A stretch of 64,000 bases of DNA from Flammulina velutipes (Eukaryota; Basidiomycota; Agaricomycetes; Agaricales; Physalacriaceae), in the NCBI GenBank assembly GCA_011800155.1, contig CM022376.1, forward strand, positions 62,001 to 126,000. The letters are read 5' to 3'. The notes beneath the pieces are model-generated. The model made no database searches. It saw only the letters and a program-made list of their open reading frames with translations, and was not told where the DNA came from. Both the position numbers and the translations under genes were made by a program. Each line of letters begins with the position of its first letter. Position 1 is the first letter of the stretch. Shown one piece after another: positions 21,730-34,300 of the stretch.

Positions 21730-23444
21730 ATGGCATCTGTCCAAATCATTGTGCGTGTTTCCTCGTCGATGTAAAAACCTTCTCAAACTAACACATCCAA
21801 AGGCTTGTGACTTCGCGACACCAAAGTCAGATCCAGTGAATAATGCGGGGTAAGATTCTGTTAAACATTCATACACCTCATACTAATCGCCCCGGATGAT
21901 ATAGGATACGCGAGCGTCAGATTTGCGTACCAGATGTTTCCACCATCCCTTTCTCCTATGACACAGACTTCACTGCACTCCTCAAAACCAACGACCCGCC
22001 CGAAGGCACAGCTCTGCATTTCGTGAGGAGTAGCTTGGAGTGCGCTCATTCCGTATCTGCTAGGCTTGATGCGGGGATCATCGCGATGCAGCGCGCTCTC
22101 GAAGAGATGGAGACCGCACGCACAGCGATCATACAATCCATCGCTCAGCATAAGGCAATCCTCAATCCTCTCCGTTCCCTCCCAGACGACATCCTCCTCA
22201 CCGTTTTCCAATGGGCTTCCTCTTCGCATACTAGGGGAATGGATTCCCTGTCATCCTCACGAGCGCCCTGGACGCTATCGCATGTCTCTCGTCGCTGGCG
22301 GGCACTCGCCATTTCCTCTCCATGTCTCTGGTCGAACATCTACATCGTCTCCCGCCCTCTTAACATTTCCACATCCCATGGTAGAGATAGGATGTCACTC
22401 AAAGTAAATCTCCAGGTCTGCCGCTCTGCGGAATGCAACCTTTTCGTCCACATTATCAGTGGCATCCGCTCCCAGATCTTCGTGGATGAATATCTCGCTC
22501 TCCTCCTACCCACAGCACAGCGTTGGAAAAGCCTATCTCTAACGGTCCACTCATCAGCACTTGCAGCCCGACTTGCCGAATGTTGCTTCGAGCATCTGAC
22601 CAAAATGGAGATCAATTTTCGGGAACCCATTCAAGTTACGTGGCGGGTACCAAATCTTCGCGATCTCAGGCTATCGGGAGATCATTTGGAAATGGTTGAT
22701 CTCCCATGGGAACAAGTCACCAGATACACCTGCGATGAAGACGGACTCAGACATCTCACACGGCTCCGCGCCCTTGAGCACCTCTCCCTCGATATTATAC
22801 TGTTCGAGCGGTCCTTGAGGTTGCTTACGTCGTCGGGCATATCCCTTCCTCTGATCTTGCCAAACGTGCGTTCAATATGCATTTGGCAGCGATTCAGAAA
22901 TGGCTTGGACATCGATAAACTCTCAGACTTGTTTCTCCTGCCATCCTTAAGGACGGTAACAGTCGAAATGGGACCTGGAAAATGGAAATATCCCTCCTTC
23001 AATGGCTCCATTCGTCACATTCACAATCTGTGCATCTTCTCACGTTGCGGGGGAGCATATTCCGTCGAAGTGCCCGACGAAGCAGAGTTGCGAAACTTCT
23101 TCGCCAAATGCTCTTCGGTAACGGCACTTTACTTAAAGATGGATGTGTCAGAGGAGGCGGTTCTACATGCTCTAGCGGACGAGTCTGTTTTACCAAAGTT
23201 GACGAGTCTACGCGTGGCAGTCCATACGATGTGGTATTATCCAGAACTGGTTTTGGACCTCGTAGAGTTGCGGTGCCAGGGGTTAAATGCAGCGCCTCTT
23301 ACAGAGCTCCGGATCGTGGAGGCTGAGAGTCAGCGGAAGGGAACATGGATCCAGGCGAAGACAATTACGGAGGATATCTTGGGGAAATGGAACACGGTTT
23401 GTAGAAAGGTTAGTGTACTTACTGTATTCGACAATGATTTCTGA
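21730..23444 (+). CDS. F-box-like protein C
   Basis: Three exons: 21730-21750 (MASVQII), 21803-21849 and 21905-23444. Introns are 52 and 55 nt and all phases agree, giving 535 residues, the same length as B. The signature segments are RERQICVPDVSTIPFSY, TNDPPEG, LRSLPDDILLTVFQW (F-box, near residue 113) and SRAPWTLSHVSRRWRALAIS. The remainder is leucine-rich and ends DNDF. An upstream reading of the first intron as coding gives stops, which supports splicing. Expected function: an SCF-type ubiquitin ligase adaptor. B and C differ throughout but align without gaps, so both appear to be under protein-level constraint. Confidence 0.85.
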
Positions 23445-24167
23445 AAGGCATCTCAATATATTCGTACACTTTCTTCCCCTGTGCTCATCTTCTTTGCTCA
23501 AGTCTACGGAATGCGAAAAGCGGATAGCGTTAACGCCGCTGAGTACTTGTCATCGAAGATATACGACGTCTACCTCAAGATCTGTGTCAGGCTAGTTAAT
23601 CCCAACATTACGCCCATACAGGTGACGATTACTTCGTGGTTCAGCGGAGTGATCTGGCGCCACAAAGGACATAAGTCGATGCTGTTGGCAAACAAGCACA
23701 AAGTCGAAGCCGCCCTTGACGTCGAACCACCACCACCAACGCAATGCGTCTCTGCATCACTTCCTTCGTCGAAGCCATAGACTTGCATTTTGGAACATGG
23801 GACCGTTGACGCGCAACGTGGCAGAACACGGGAGTAATTCTGCACAAGACTTGCAGTGCGTCCTTCGTTTCGTTTTCCTTCTGTTTTCTGACCTTCTTGT
23901 GCAGTACGTGTGACTATGCTTTCCTAACGAACGTCCACCTCGTTGTACTCCCCAATATCGGCCTCGAGTGCTCCCTCCCGGCGCAGATTGATTTATCCCA
24001 TTTATTCCCGTCAACGGCCTCCTGGAATCTCCCACTCATCTTCCGCCGCTCTCCTGGCCCCGAGACATATCAACCAGCCTGGGACATTGGTCGGGCGACT
24101 GAGGCGCTGAGCAACCTTACGCGCTCTTGGATCGTCCTGGGAAATTTACCGACCGACCGACTTGCGG

Positions 24168-24214
24168 CTCTTTCGAAAGGGTATGCAAGCAGGCTGTTAT
24201 GCGCCTCGTCGAAA
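24168..24214 (+). repeat. Dispersed hairpin repeat, copy 6
   Basis: CTCTTTCGAAAGGGTATGCA, AGCAGGCTGTTATGC, then GCCTCGTCGAAAT. A diverged, slightly shortened copy. Confidence 0.65.
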
Positions 24215-24762
24215 TAGACCTCGTTGCTCGTCGCCTCGATGTTCCAGTCCATAATGCCATCCGCTCACGTCCTTTCGTCGTCGTGTTGCTTTGACCATGC
24301 TCCTTGTCGAAAGACGCACTGGTGAGCTCTCACATCCCAGACCCTATCGCCTGTATGGCTGACACAGCATGTCAGACAATCCTTACGGACGAGCGCATCA
24401 CTATTGTACACTGTCTGTCTCGGCGTACGCATTCAACCCTTGCCAGACCATTGCTACCAGACAGCTGTCGCCGTCTCGATTACGATGTGCGTCTCCTGCC
24501 TTAGCATCCCCATTTCCTACTAACCCATCCACAGACCTCTACCTCAAACGATTTCCACTCCTTTCCGCTCTTGCGTAGAGGACGCCCAGCAACGACACCG
24601 ACATGCGGGATTTCCCCGCCCGCAAGGGACAACAGATCCCCGTATCTTCCCGCCCATCCACGCTCTCCGTCCGACGCAGTTTTACCTACTGTTTCTCGGA
24701 ATGCGGAATTCATACCTAACGCCTGGATCCGGCGAACAACTACCGGCGTCATACAGACAGTC

Positions 24763-24821
24763 GGTTCTTTCGAGCGGGGTATGCAGGCAGTACAGTCGTG
24801 CCGCCTGCGCCTCATTGAAAT
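24763..24821 (+). repeat. Dispersed hairpin repeat, copy 7
   Basis: GGTTCTTTCGAGCGGGGTAT, GCAGGCAGTACAG..GTGCCGCCTGC, then GCCTCATTGAAATGCTTGTT. Confidence 0.8.
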
Positions 24822-25366
24822 GCTTGTTGTTCGTCTTGGCGATTCGACGACCCAGCCTATGCATCGTGCAACGCAACACATGGACCCTCCGACCCAATGG
24901 CACCCTCGACTATGTCTTCTTCTGGGCCTTTCTAGCGGCAGGATCAATGGCGGAGATATCATCGAACAACATCGTCCACTAGCTCTGAGGAGATGGACAG
25001 GCGCCGGACTTTGTACTGTCGCTGTTGGACCCGGATTCCCCGTTGTATCCATGGCGTACTGTTCTTGGTTTAGCGTCTCCTTTTCCTTCCTTGATCATCG
25101 TATTCTCCTGCTGTCTACGAGGCGATACCCTATCCAAGTGGTCATCCAGAAAAAACATGTAGCCTGTTCCCGACATTATTTCTGTTTATGTTCACTAATA
25201 TGCATATGCACAGACTGACAGCTTCGCCACTCGTTTCGCGCCCGAGTTCAATGTTTCGTCGCTTTCTTGCCGTCCCAGTTGCCCACATATTTAAATCTGT
25301 TGACGTACTAATACACATATGCGCGGACGAAAGTAAACCAAATGGCAAATACTATGTACTGGCCAT

Positions 25367-28300
25367 TCAGAAGACATTCTCAACTACAGCGAAGACATTC
25401 ATCTTGCTACAAATGAGATTCCACCTCTCCACGATATCCCCAGTGACCGTCTTCGCCTCCATCCAATCTCCCTGCCACTCATGTGCCTCCACAATATCCT
25501 CAACCTCCACGATCCAGAGCTCCGTAAGAGGCGCCACCTTTGCGCGCGACTCTATGAGGTCCAAAACTAATCCTGGACAGCCACGCATCAACTGCACAGC
25601 CACGCGCAAGCTCGTCAATTTCGGCAGTGCATACTTGTCTGCTAGAGTGTGCAGAACCTCCTCCCGCCAAATGTACATGTTTAGATAAAGTGCTGTGACA
25701 GAAGCACATTCGGTGAGGAAGGATCTCAGCTCCGATTTGTCAGCGGCAGATACTTCTATCCAGCCAGAGGTAATATCCGAGTTAATCAACAGATTGTGGA
25801 GATGACAGATAGAGCCATTAAAGCGGGGAAATTTCCAATCTTGACTTGACATATTTATCGTAAGTGTGGTTAACGATGGTAGGAGAAGGTAGTCCGAGAG
25901 TTTCTCAAGACCCGTCCTATTGAACCACCCCACCATGGATATTGAACGAAGGGCTGGTAATGTCAAGGGGGAAGAGGCTCCCAACGATGTAAGGATTGGA
26001 ATGATGTCGCCAAAGCAAACAACGGCGAAGTGTTGCAAAGCGCTGAGCTTGGGAAGATGCCAGAGTCCATTTTGGTCGCAAGTGTAGCTGGTAATGCTTT
26101 CCCACGGGAAATCGACCGCTTCGAAACGATATCCCGAAACGCTAAGATCCTGAATATTTGGTACATGCAACACAAGTTGAGGAGTTGACTCCCCAAAATG
26201 GATCACCATTTCGATCAGATGCTCCAAGCGGCATTCCGCGAGTTGGAGGGCGAGCGCGGTAGTATGGACCGCGAGAGATAGTCTTCTCCAACGATGTGCT
26301 GTGGGTAGGAGGAGAGCGAGATATTCATCGAGGAGGGGGTCACTGGTAACATTGATGAAAAGATCGCATTCGATGGAGCGGCGCAAGTATAAACCGAGAT
26401 TTAATACCATCCTATCTCTCTTGGAAATGGACGTATGTGGTTCGCGGGAAACGATGTTGATGTTTGACCAGAGGCGTGGAGAGGAGACGACAAGATTCCT
26501 CCAGCGACGAGAGACGTGCGCCAGCGTCCAGGGCGCTCGAGATGAGGACAGGGAATCTACTTCCTGGTTTGCTGAAGAGGAACACCATTGGAAGATGGCG
26601 AGGATGATGTTGTCTGGATTGGGACGGAGAGGACTGAGGATGTCCTGGTGCCGCGTGATGGCCGTCAAGACAGCGGCGTTGGCGCTCTCCAGTTCTTCCA
26701 TAACACGTTGGATCGCGAGGATCCCCTTGTTGATTGTAGCAGAAATGGATCGAGTGTTCTCGAGGCTAGTGTTGAGAAAATGTAAGTCTGCGGTTTCGGG
26801 AGGATCATTGGTACTGACGAGCTCCGCGAAGCGTGCATTGTAGATGAATGGGATATCAGAGACGTCTGGTACACAGATCTGGCGTTCCCGTGTTCTATTT
26901 CGCCTATCAGTGGGAGGTGGATGCTGGTTCGATAACCACTGTAACGATTCGATACACGTTCTCCGGTCCGGTTACCGTAACATCATACCGGCCTCATCGT
27001 TCCTGTTCTAACGCGTTCGTATTCATAGAAACTGTACTGGTATATAGCTATGCCAGTAACTACTCTACCTTGGCTCAAGTATATAAAGCTCATGTACTTA
27101 CCACTGTAAAGTAGACTACTCGGAATTTCAACACATATCCTAGTCATTCTGCGTACTGTTTCTCGCCGGTCGAGAAACCTCTCAAACAAACAACTACAAC
27201 TAGTGTGGGCTACGGTAACTCCTACCCGAACCTCACATATTTTGACTAGAGCCTAAAAAACTCATTCCACAAAACCCACGTCGACGGATACACCTGGTCT
27301 GATCAACCCGGATAACCTCGACTCTCTGCTTAACTCTTTTCTCATACTACGCTTAACCCATTTCCTCGACGAAACTTCGAAAAAATGGCCTATGCAACTC
27401 GTTCCCGAGTTCGGACGCGCGCGCGCTCTAATTCAGCGCGCGGACTCTTAACTCCGACTAAAGGTACGTCTCAAATCAATCATCCCGTTTCAAATAATCC
27501 GTCACCAGGTTCTCTGAACCTGTCCTTGCCGGCGTTGTCCGATGCCTCCATTCAGTTGGAGAAGGTGGATGTTGATTCTGTTGACAACTCTCCCGATCGA
27601 GCAGTACACTCTACGTCAGTCTCATCGTGTAGTGAGGACGCGCCTCTGGCCGCCTCGGACAGCGCTGTGGATCATTATGATCCGCAGGCTGCACGTCGTT
27701 CGGACCCTGTCCCGGATCACTCGATCCAGGGACACTCCGAAGACGAACAACTATCATCTCACGGAGACGACGGTCCCGGAGAGTTCCAAGATAGTAGACA
27801 AAGGGCTTCCGTTGAAAGAGACGGAAGCCTGTTCTCTTATAATAGTAATGAGAAAGCTTCCACGCCCATATCTAAAGCTCGTAATAGCTTAACGCGTGAA
27901 GAAAAGTACCTGATCGGGCGTCGAGAAACTGGCATTAAGATTCTCGATCCATCTGAGTTCAGTTCAGCATCGGAGACCGACTCTGAACACAAGCCCGCGT
28001 CGCCTGATCTTCCTTATCAAGGAAAACGCAAAGGTATTGACCCCAGAAACTGGGGTAATATAACTCTGGATCACGATGAGATGGACTATTATGCCCAACA
28101 ACAACTCATCGCGAGTTTTAGGAGACCAAGGATCAAACCTACTGGGCCCAAGTACTTTGATGAAGGTCTGTTTCCCAGTGATAGCAGTAACGGACAAAGA
28201 CCGTCTGATCACTCGTGGGAATCCGTCTATACTCCGGGCGCACGGGGAAACTCTCCCGTCGCGCCGCCTGGATTAACGCGGGTACAGACTCCGAGCGCTA

Positions 28301-31300
28301 CCACTCTAAGTGACCCTCGTGAGAAACCCGAAACTAGCTCGAGCGAATCCAGCAACTCGTCGGACAGTACTCCAACTCCTGCGCCACGCAAGAGTTATAA
28401 GACTACTATAGAAAGTGTCGACGAAGATAGTGATAGTGATAAAGACTATTACTTTGATAAGCCAAAGTGTGTACATTACAACAAGGTACATAATGAACCT
28501 GTCTCTGTCAATTCGACGACCGTGAGACCCTCTAGAAAGCCTTTGCCGCCCTCAGATAACCCAGATCCCTCATCTCCTTCTTCGGATAGCGATTCAGAGT
28601 CCAAATCGGAATCTGAACCTTCGAAGAAGCAGAAGAAAAGATCACCAGAGGTAAAGAAGCGCAAGCATGTTAAGGCTAAGGCTAAGGCTAAGATCTCTAA
28701 GAAACATCGGTCGTTAACGCCACTCACCGATACCGTGCATGAGCAAATCCGTGACACAGTACAGGGAAAATCGAAGCGTCGAACTCCCTCGGCCCCTAGT
28801 AAAGATCCGTTGAGGTCGGTGAACCAGTTAGCTGGAGGCAGTCACCTGGCCAAGTTGCTACGTCGCAACAAATCCACGGATCCTAGTTATTCCTCTAGTG
28901 AATCTTCGACATCGTCAGATGAAAGCTCTGATGACTCGTCTAGCGAGAGCTCTGAGTCTGACAGCTCAAGCTCCGATGACGAAGACTCCTCAGACTCCGG
29001 TGAGGATTCTAATTCTTCTTCTCATCACAAGAAGAAGAAGAAGTCAAGTAAGAAAAGCAAGAAACACTCATCTAAGCGAAAGCGCTCGCGGAGAAGCAGC
29101 TTGAAACCAGAACCTCCCGTGGTTTACAGTGGCGCAGCCGACACGCGCACATTCCAAACCTTCTTAGAGGACTCAATGGATTATGTGCGCGAAGGACGTG
29201 TAAACAAGAAGCTTCGTGTTAAGAAAATAGCCCGTTACCTTTCAGGCTTAGCGAAGACTTGGTACATTAGCGCCGTGGCAGACGACGTCAAAAGCTGGCG
29301 TACGCAGGAGTTCTTTGTTGAGTTATATAACCACTGCTTCCCGCCAACGTTCCGTATGGAACAGCGTAGGAAACTGGTGAATGCTACACAAGGCCCGTCA
29401 CAAGGTGTCAGACAGTTTGTATTACGGCTAAACGAGCTCTTTAATACAACGGGTATAACACGAACATGCGAGAAGGTACTCAAGCTATGGGAAAGCTTGC
29501 GGCCCGATATCCAAGGTGGATTGTATCGCGCGGATCTCAACCCAGAGACCGTGTCATACAAACATTTGGTACAACGTGCGGAGCGTATTGAAATGATCCT
29601 AGCGATCGAAGAAAATGCGCGTAAGCAGACCCGTGAACTGTCGAGAGGTAAAGAACCTTCTCACCGGTCTGGGGATGAACGAAAGAAATCTAGATTTGGA
29701 AAGCCTAATGGACCTTCCAGATCTTCGTCGTTTGCACCTAACACTCAATCCCAGTCCCGGGATCACGGGCAAAGTAGTAAGCCAAAGTTCACCCCAAATA
29801 AGGGAAAGAGCAACCATAGCTCTAGAGATCGTAAGCCCCAGTTGACGGAACAACAACGGGCAGATTACCTTACCAATAACAAATGTTTTGGTTGTGGAGA
29901 GCCTGGTCATCACAAGTCGCGCTGCCCCAAAGGCCAGTTCGTTCAAGGAAAAGGAAATCGGCCTCCGGGCGTACAAACGGTGAGCGCTAAAGTCTCGGAT
30001 AAATCGAAATCGAAATCCGATGCGAAAGCAGCACGAGATACTGGCCGCGCTAATATATGGACGGGATCGGTATCGATCGCATCGGCAAGTCTCAATATTG
30101 ACTCCGATCAATATCATGCTGAAAGGGGATCTAATAATGATCTCTTAAGAGAGATATTTGGAGAAAATGTTGTACAAGACACACCTGAAAGTCCCGAAAA
30201 TGAAAATAGCTTTGAAACTCTGTTTGAACCATCCGTACCAACCTTCATCGCGGATGGAGTAGGAAATATCTGGCATACTTATGTGCTTCTCAGGGATATC
30301 TTCGGAGAAGACGATATCGAATTGCCCGCTCTGCTGGTGGTATCTGATTCCGAATCGGAAACTAACTCAAGTGATTCAGACACGGATGATGATATGCCTG
30401 CGCTACATGATGTTAGTGATTCAGAAGATGAAGGTGACGACTTCTATCTGGCTACGAACTCGTCTGACTCGTCATCCGATGATGACGATACCCCATCACT
30501 GATAGATGGGTCCGATTCAGTGGATGGGAATCCAACTTCATCAGGACCTAATGCGATGGATGATGCACCACTAGCAGGAACTGAGGAATCAGACATGTCA
30601 CTGGATTGGGACGAGGACTCACTATCCGGTGGCGCACCTCCCCCTCCAGTGCTTCCCCTTCCACAACCAAAGGTGGTTAGGCCACGACAGTCAGTCGGGG
30701 TACCCCGCCGCTGTAAGTTCTGTGAACGACGTCGACACTTTAGAACATGTCGAACTGACCCCGATGGGCCGGGATGCCTTACAATGTGTGAGTGTGAGTT
30801 TCCTTTCGCAAAGAAAGGGTACCTACTATACCACGGTTCCATAGAAGGGAAGGACGAAGTCGCTCCACTCCCTCCCGCTCGGATCGGTGATTTCTGGGCA
30901 CACAGGATAACATACCTTCTTTCACGCTCAGGACCTTTTCCTGGAGAGGATCTGTGGGACCCTAAGATAGCTGAGCGTGAGATACGCACTCACCAAGCTC
31001 AAGGAGCATACATTGTAATGGACGATGCATATAATGGAAGGGATGCGGTTCTACCCATTAGATATGCACGCCATCCTACCTTCTCAGTCGTTGAATGGTA
31101 TGCCCGGGTACGCGCACGCGACAATGGATTAATCTTTGATCGCATTCCTGGACGGTATCAATGGATGGAGTCGCGCTGGACAGGGAACACGTTCCCATGT
31201 TTAGGTGAACTAGACACTGATACAGTTGCTACGTACTTGAACTTGCATGCCCCCTGGATAGGCGGCGGCAAGAAACGATTTGATCGCCCAGTCCTACGGT

Positions 31301-34300
31301 TCACGGTATCAAAATCAGTGGAACTAGGAGGATTTGAGATATATGACCATCACCTTGTATTCTCGACGTTCCTACCTGAAATATATACCTTTAATCCTCA
31401 GTTCAATCTAGCAAGTTGGTACGAACATCAATTAATTGATGCGCCAGAACTGCTACAAGAACGATGGGACGCATGGGGCCCTACGGTGACCCAACAAAGT
31501 CCTATGTTGGGATTTCTCTCAGATGAGTTCGAAAGGGAACCCCAATTAGAACATACCTCGGCGGAATCTGATACCGTCTATCCCGAGTTATGGAAGATGG
31601 TCGAACAAGACCCCGACTACCTGGGTTGCTATATGGCTGCCGAACATCTGTTGAACCGCGTTAGACAAGACAATCAGCTCGAGTTGAATTGGACACGTCG
31701 AATAGCGCGCCAAACGGTCCTGATTCCAATAGAACAAAGGGACAACTTCTTGTTACATGAACTAGCCGAGTTCACACGGTCAAGGTTACGATACTACGGT
31801 CCTAGCGAGAGTGGGCTATCAGGGCTTACTCCTGCCGAAGTGTGTCAAGAAATCCTAGATACCTTCTTCGACCCATTTAGGCTACGGCAGCTTGAGGGAA
31901 CGCGCTCGTTCCAAGACTTTGTACGAGACGTCGCAGATAGCCTTAGCCATCTGCTACCTGTTGACTTCCATGAACGAGACAATGAAGGAGTGCCACTCCT
32001 TCGTGTCAATAATATGGATTTTCTATCCGCGGGGGCTCAAATTCCGAGAGGGAAGTTCCCCGCGGTTCAGCGCAATGCCTCTCGAGTCAAGGAATCGGGT
32101 CGACGAGTGCCTCGTCCGATCATCATTGCTGTTTTAATGAATGGACACCCAGCTCGGGCGCTCATTGATACTGGCTCGATGACGGACATGGTCTCTACTA
32201 CATTGTTAGACCAGCTCCGACTTAAGAAAGTCGAACTTACTCACCCGTTGGCACTACAATTAGCTGTACAAGGGTCTCGTTCAAAGATAAACTGGGGCAC
32301 ACGCGCAAGATTTCAGTATCAAGGCATCGACGAGGAGCGCTACTTCGATGTGGCTAACCTCTCAGGCTATGATATGATCCTGGGTACCCCGTGGCTGCAC
32401 CAACATAGTGTTTCTGTTGGATTTAACGATCCAAAAGTCGTAATAGGAAGCACAAAGAGCTTACCTATTAGCAGCGGCCCGTGGATTGCAGAAGTTGTGA
32501 CCAACGCCACACAACTGAGCGATGAAGATTGCTTGGAGAAAGCCCGAACTGAGGTCTTGGAATATGCGCGACCCCTGTTTAAGAAAGCGTCAGAGACTCC
32601 ACTCCCACCGCTTCGGGCGATAAACCACCAGATACCTTTGATTGATGAACACAAAGTGTATCCGTGGCGTTCAGCCAAATGTCCGGAAAAGTTCCGAGAC
32701 CAATGGGCAGAAAAACGTGATGGTTATCTAAAAACGGGACGGTGGCGCGTCGTAGCTGAAAAGAACGCGTCCCCAATGATGATTCTTCCCAAGATCGATG
32801 ATCCAAAGCGAATCCGAGTCGTTTGTGACTTTCGCCCGCGGAATAGCAATACACGAAAGCTAACGTCTCCTATTCCTGATCCTCAGGCTATACGACGTCG
32901 AGTAGCTAAAGCTAAGTTCCGTTCAACGATGGATGGCAGCGATGCATTTGAACAAGTTCGCATTGAACCTGCTCATGTATCGCGATCCGCTATGCAAACT
33001 CCTGACGGGGTTATGATTAGCGAAGTAATGCAGCAGGGCGACTGCAACGCACCTGCTACGTTCCAGAGTATAATGTACTATTTGTTCGCGTCTTACATCG
33101 GACGCTGGATGGATGTTTACTTAGATGACATCATAATCTATTCCGAATCTATTGAAGAACACGTAGAACATTTGAAAACGGTTATACGCATACTGGCAGA
33201 AAATAAGTTTTACCTGGCCGAACGCAAGATGCGCCTCTTTGCGCGTCAGGTAAAGATCCTCGGCTGCATCGTCGATGATGATGGTATCCGGATGGATCCA
33301 CACAAGGTCGACTCAGTCTTGAAATGGCCTACGCCAACAAACCGTGACCTCTTGCGTGGTTTCCTTGGTTCAGTTGGCTACCTAGCAGATGATGTTGATT
33401 CAGTACGCATTCCTATGGGAATTCTGAGTGGCATTACCGGTGACGCTGTACCCTTTCGATGGGGGTACACAGAACAACGAGCCTTTGAAGATGTTAAAAA
33501 CAAGATTGCAGAGGGTAGCGAAAGGAATCGTACCCCTTTGGATTACTCTGAAGGCGCTCCTCCAGTCTGGCTAATCACCGACGGGTGCGCCACAGGTATC
33601 GCAGGAGTTGTCGTCCAGGGCGACGACTGGAAGACCGGCAATGTTGCAGCATACTACTCTGCTAAGCTTAGCGCTGCTCAGCAGAACTACCCGGTGCACG
33701 AGATCGAAGCGCTGGCTGGTGTTGAAACTATGCTGCGCTATCGAGATATCCTGCAAGGGCAGAAGTTCACGTGGGTTACAGATCATAAAGGATTGACTTA
33801 CCTCTTGAACCAAAAAGATCTTTCTGGACGGCAGGCGCGCTGGCTAGAGAAGCTCAGCTCGTTCGATTTTGATGTCAAGTACCTGCCCGGTACGGAGAAC
33901 GTACTGGCAGACGCACTCTCTCGTATCTATGCAAACGACGCCAAAGGAACTATGCGCGCGAGAAGTGAGTACACGTATCATGATGTACATGATAACAACG
34001 TACTAGATGGATTCAACGTTACTCGACCCGTCTTGGTCGGGTCTGAGGCCGCGGCGCAATTGAATGTATCGGTGCTTGATGCCGCTCCCATGGCTTTGCG
34101 CGCGCGAAAGGATGTCGATTACACTCCTAGTAAACGGGCTAAAAACATAGTGTCAGAATCTACTGCATTTGCACGAAAAATGAAAGGCAAAATCACGTTC
34201 AAAGGTCCAACACCTGGAACGCGAATGGAGGGCGGGGATGTGGAAGAAGATATCATACAAATGATTGATTCTAACACTCACCAAGATGGCCCTTCAAACG

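Larger units (their letters stand above)
23445..25366 (+). other. Fragments of the unknown gene family with two hairpins
   Basis: No complete gene. Segments near 23640-23780 (CGCCACAAAG...CCACCACCACC) and 24730-24900 match other family fragments, and hairpin copies lie at 24168 and 24763. The stretch 24000-25366 parallels 12300-13628, including the final segment running into the 3' end of a minus-strand F-box gene. A plus-strand frame of 215 codons at 24571-25218 crosses the hairpin and has no domain. Confidence 0.4.
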
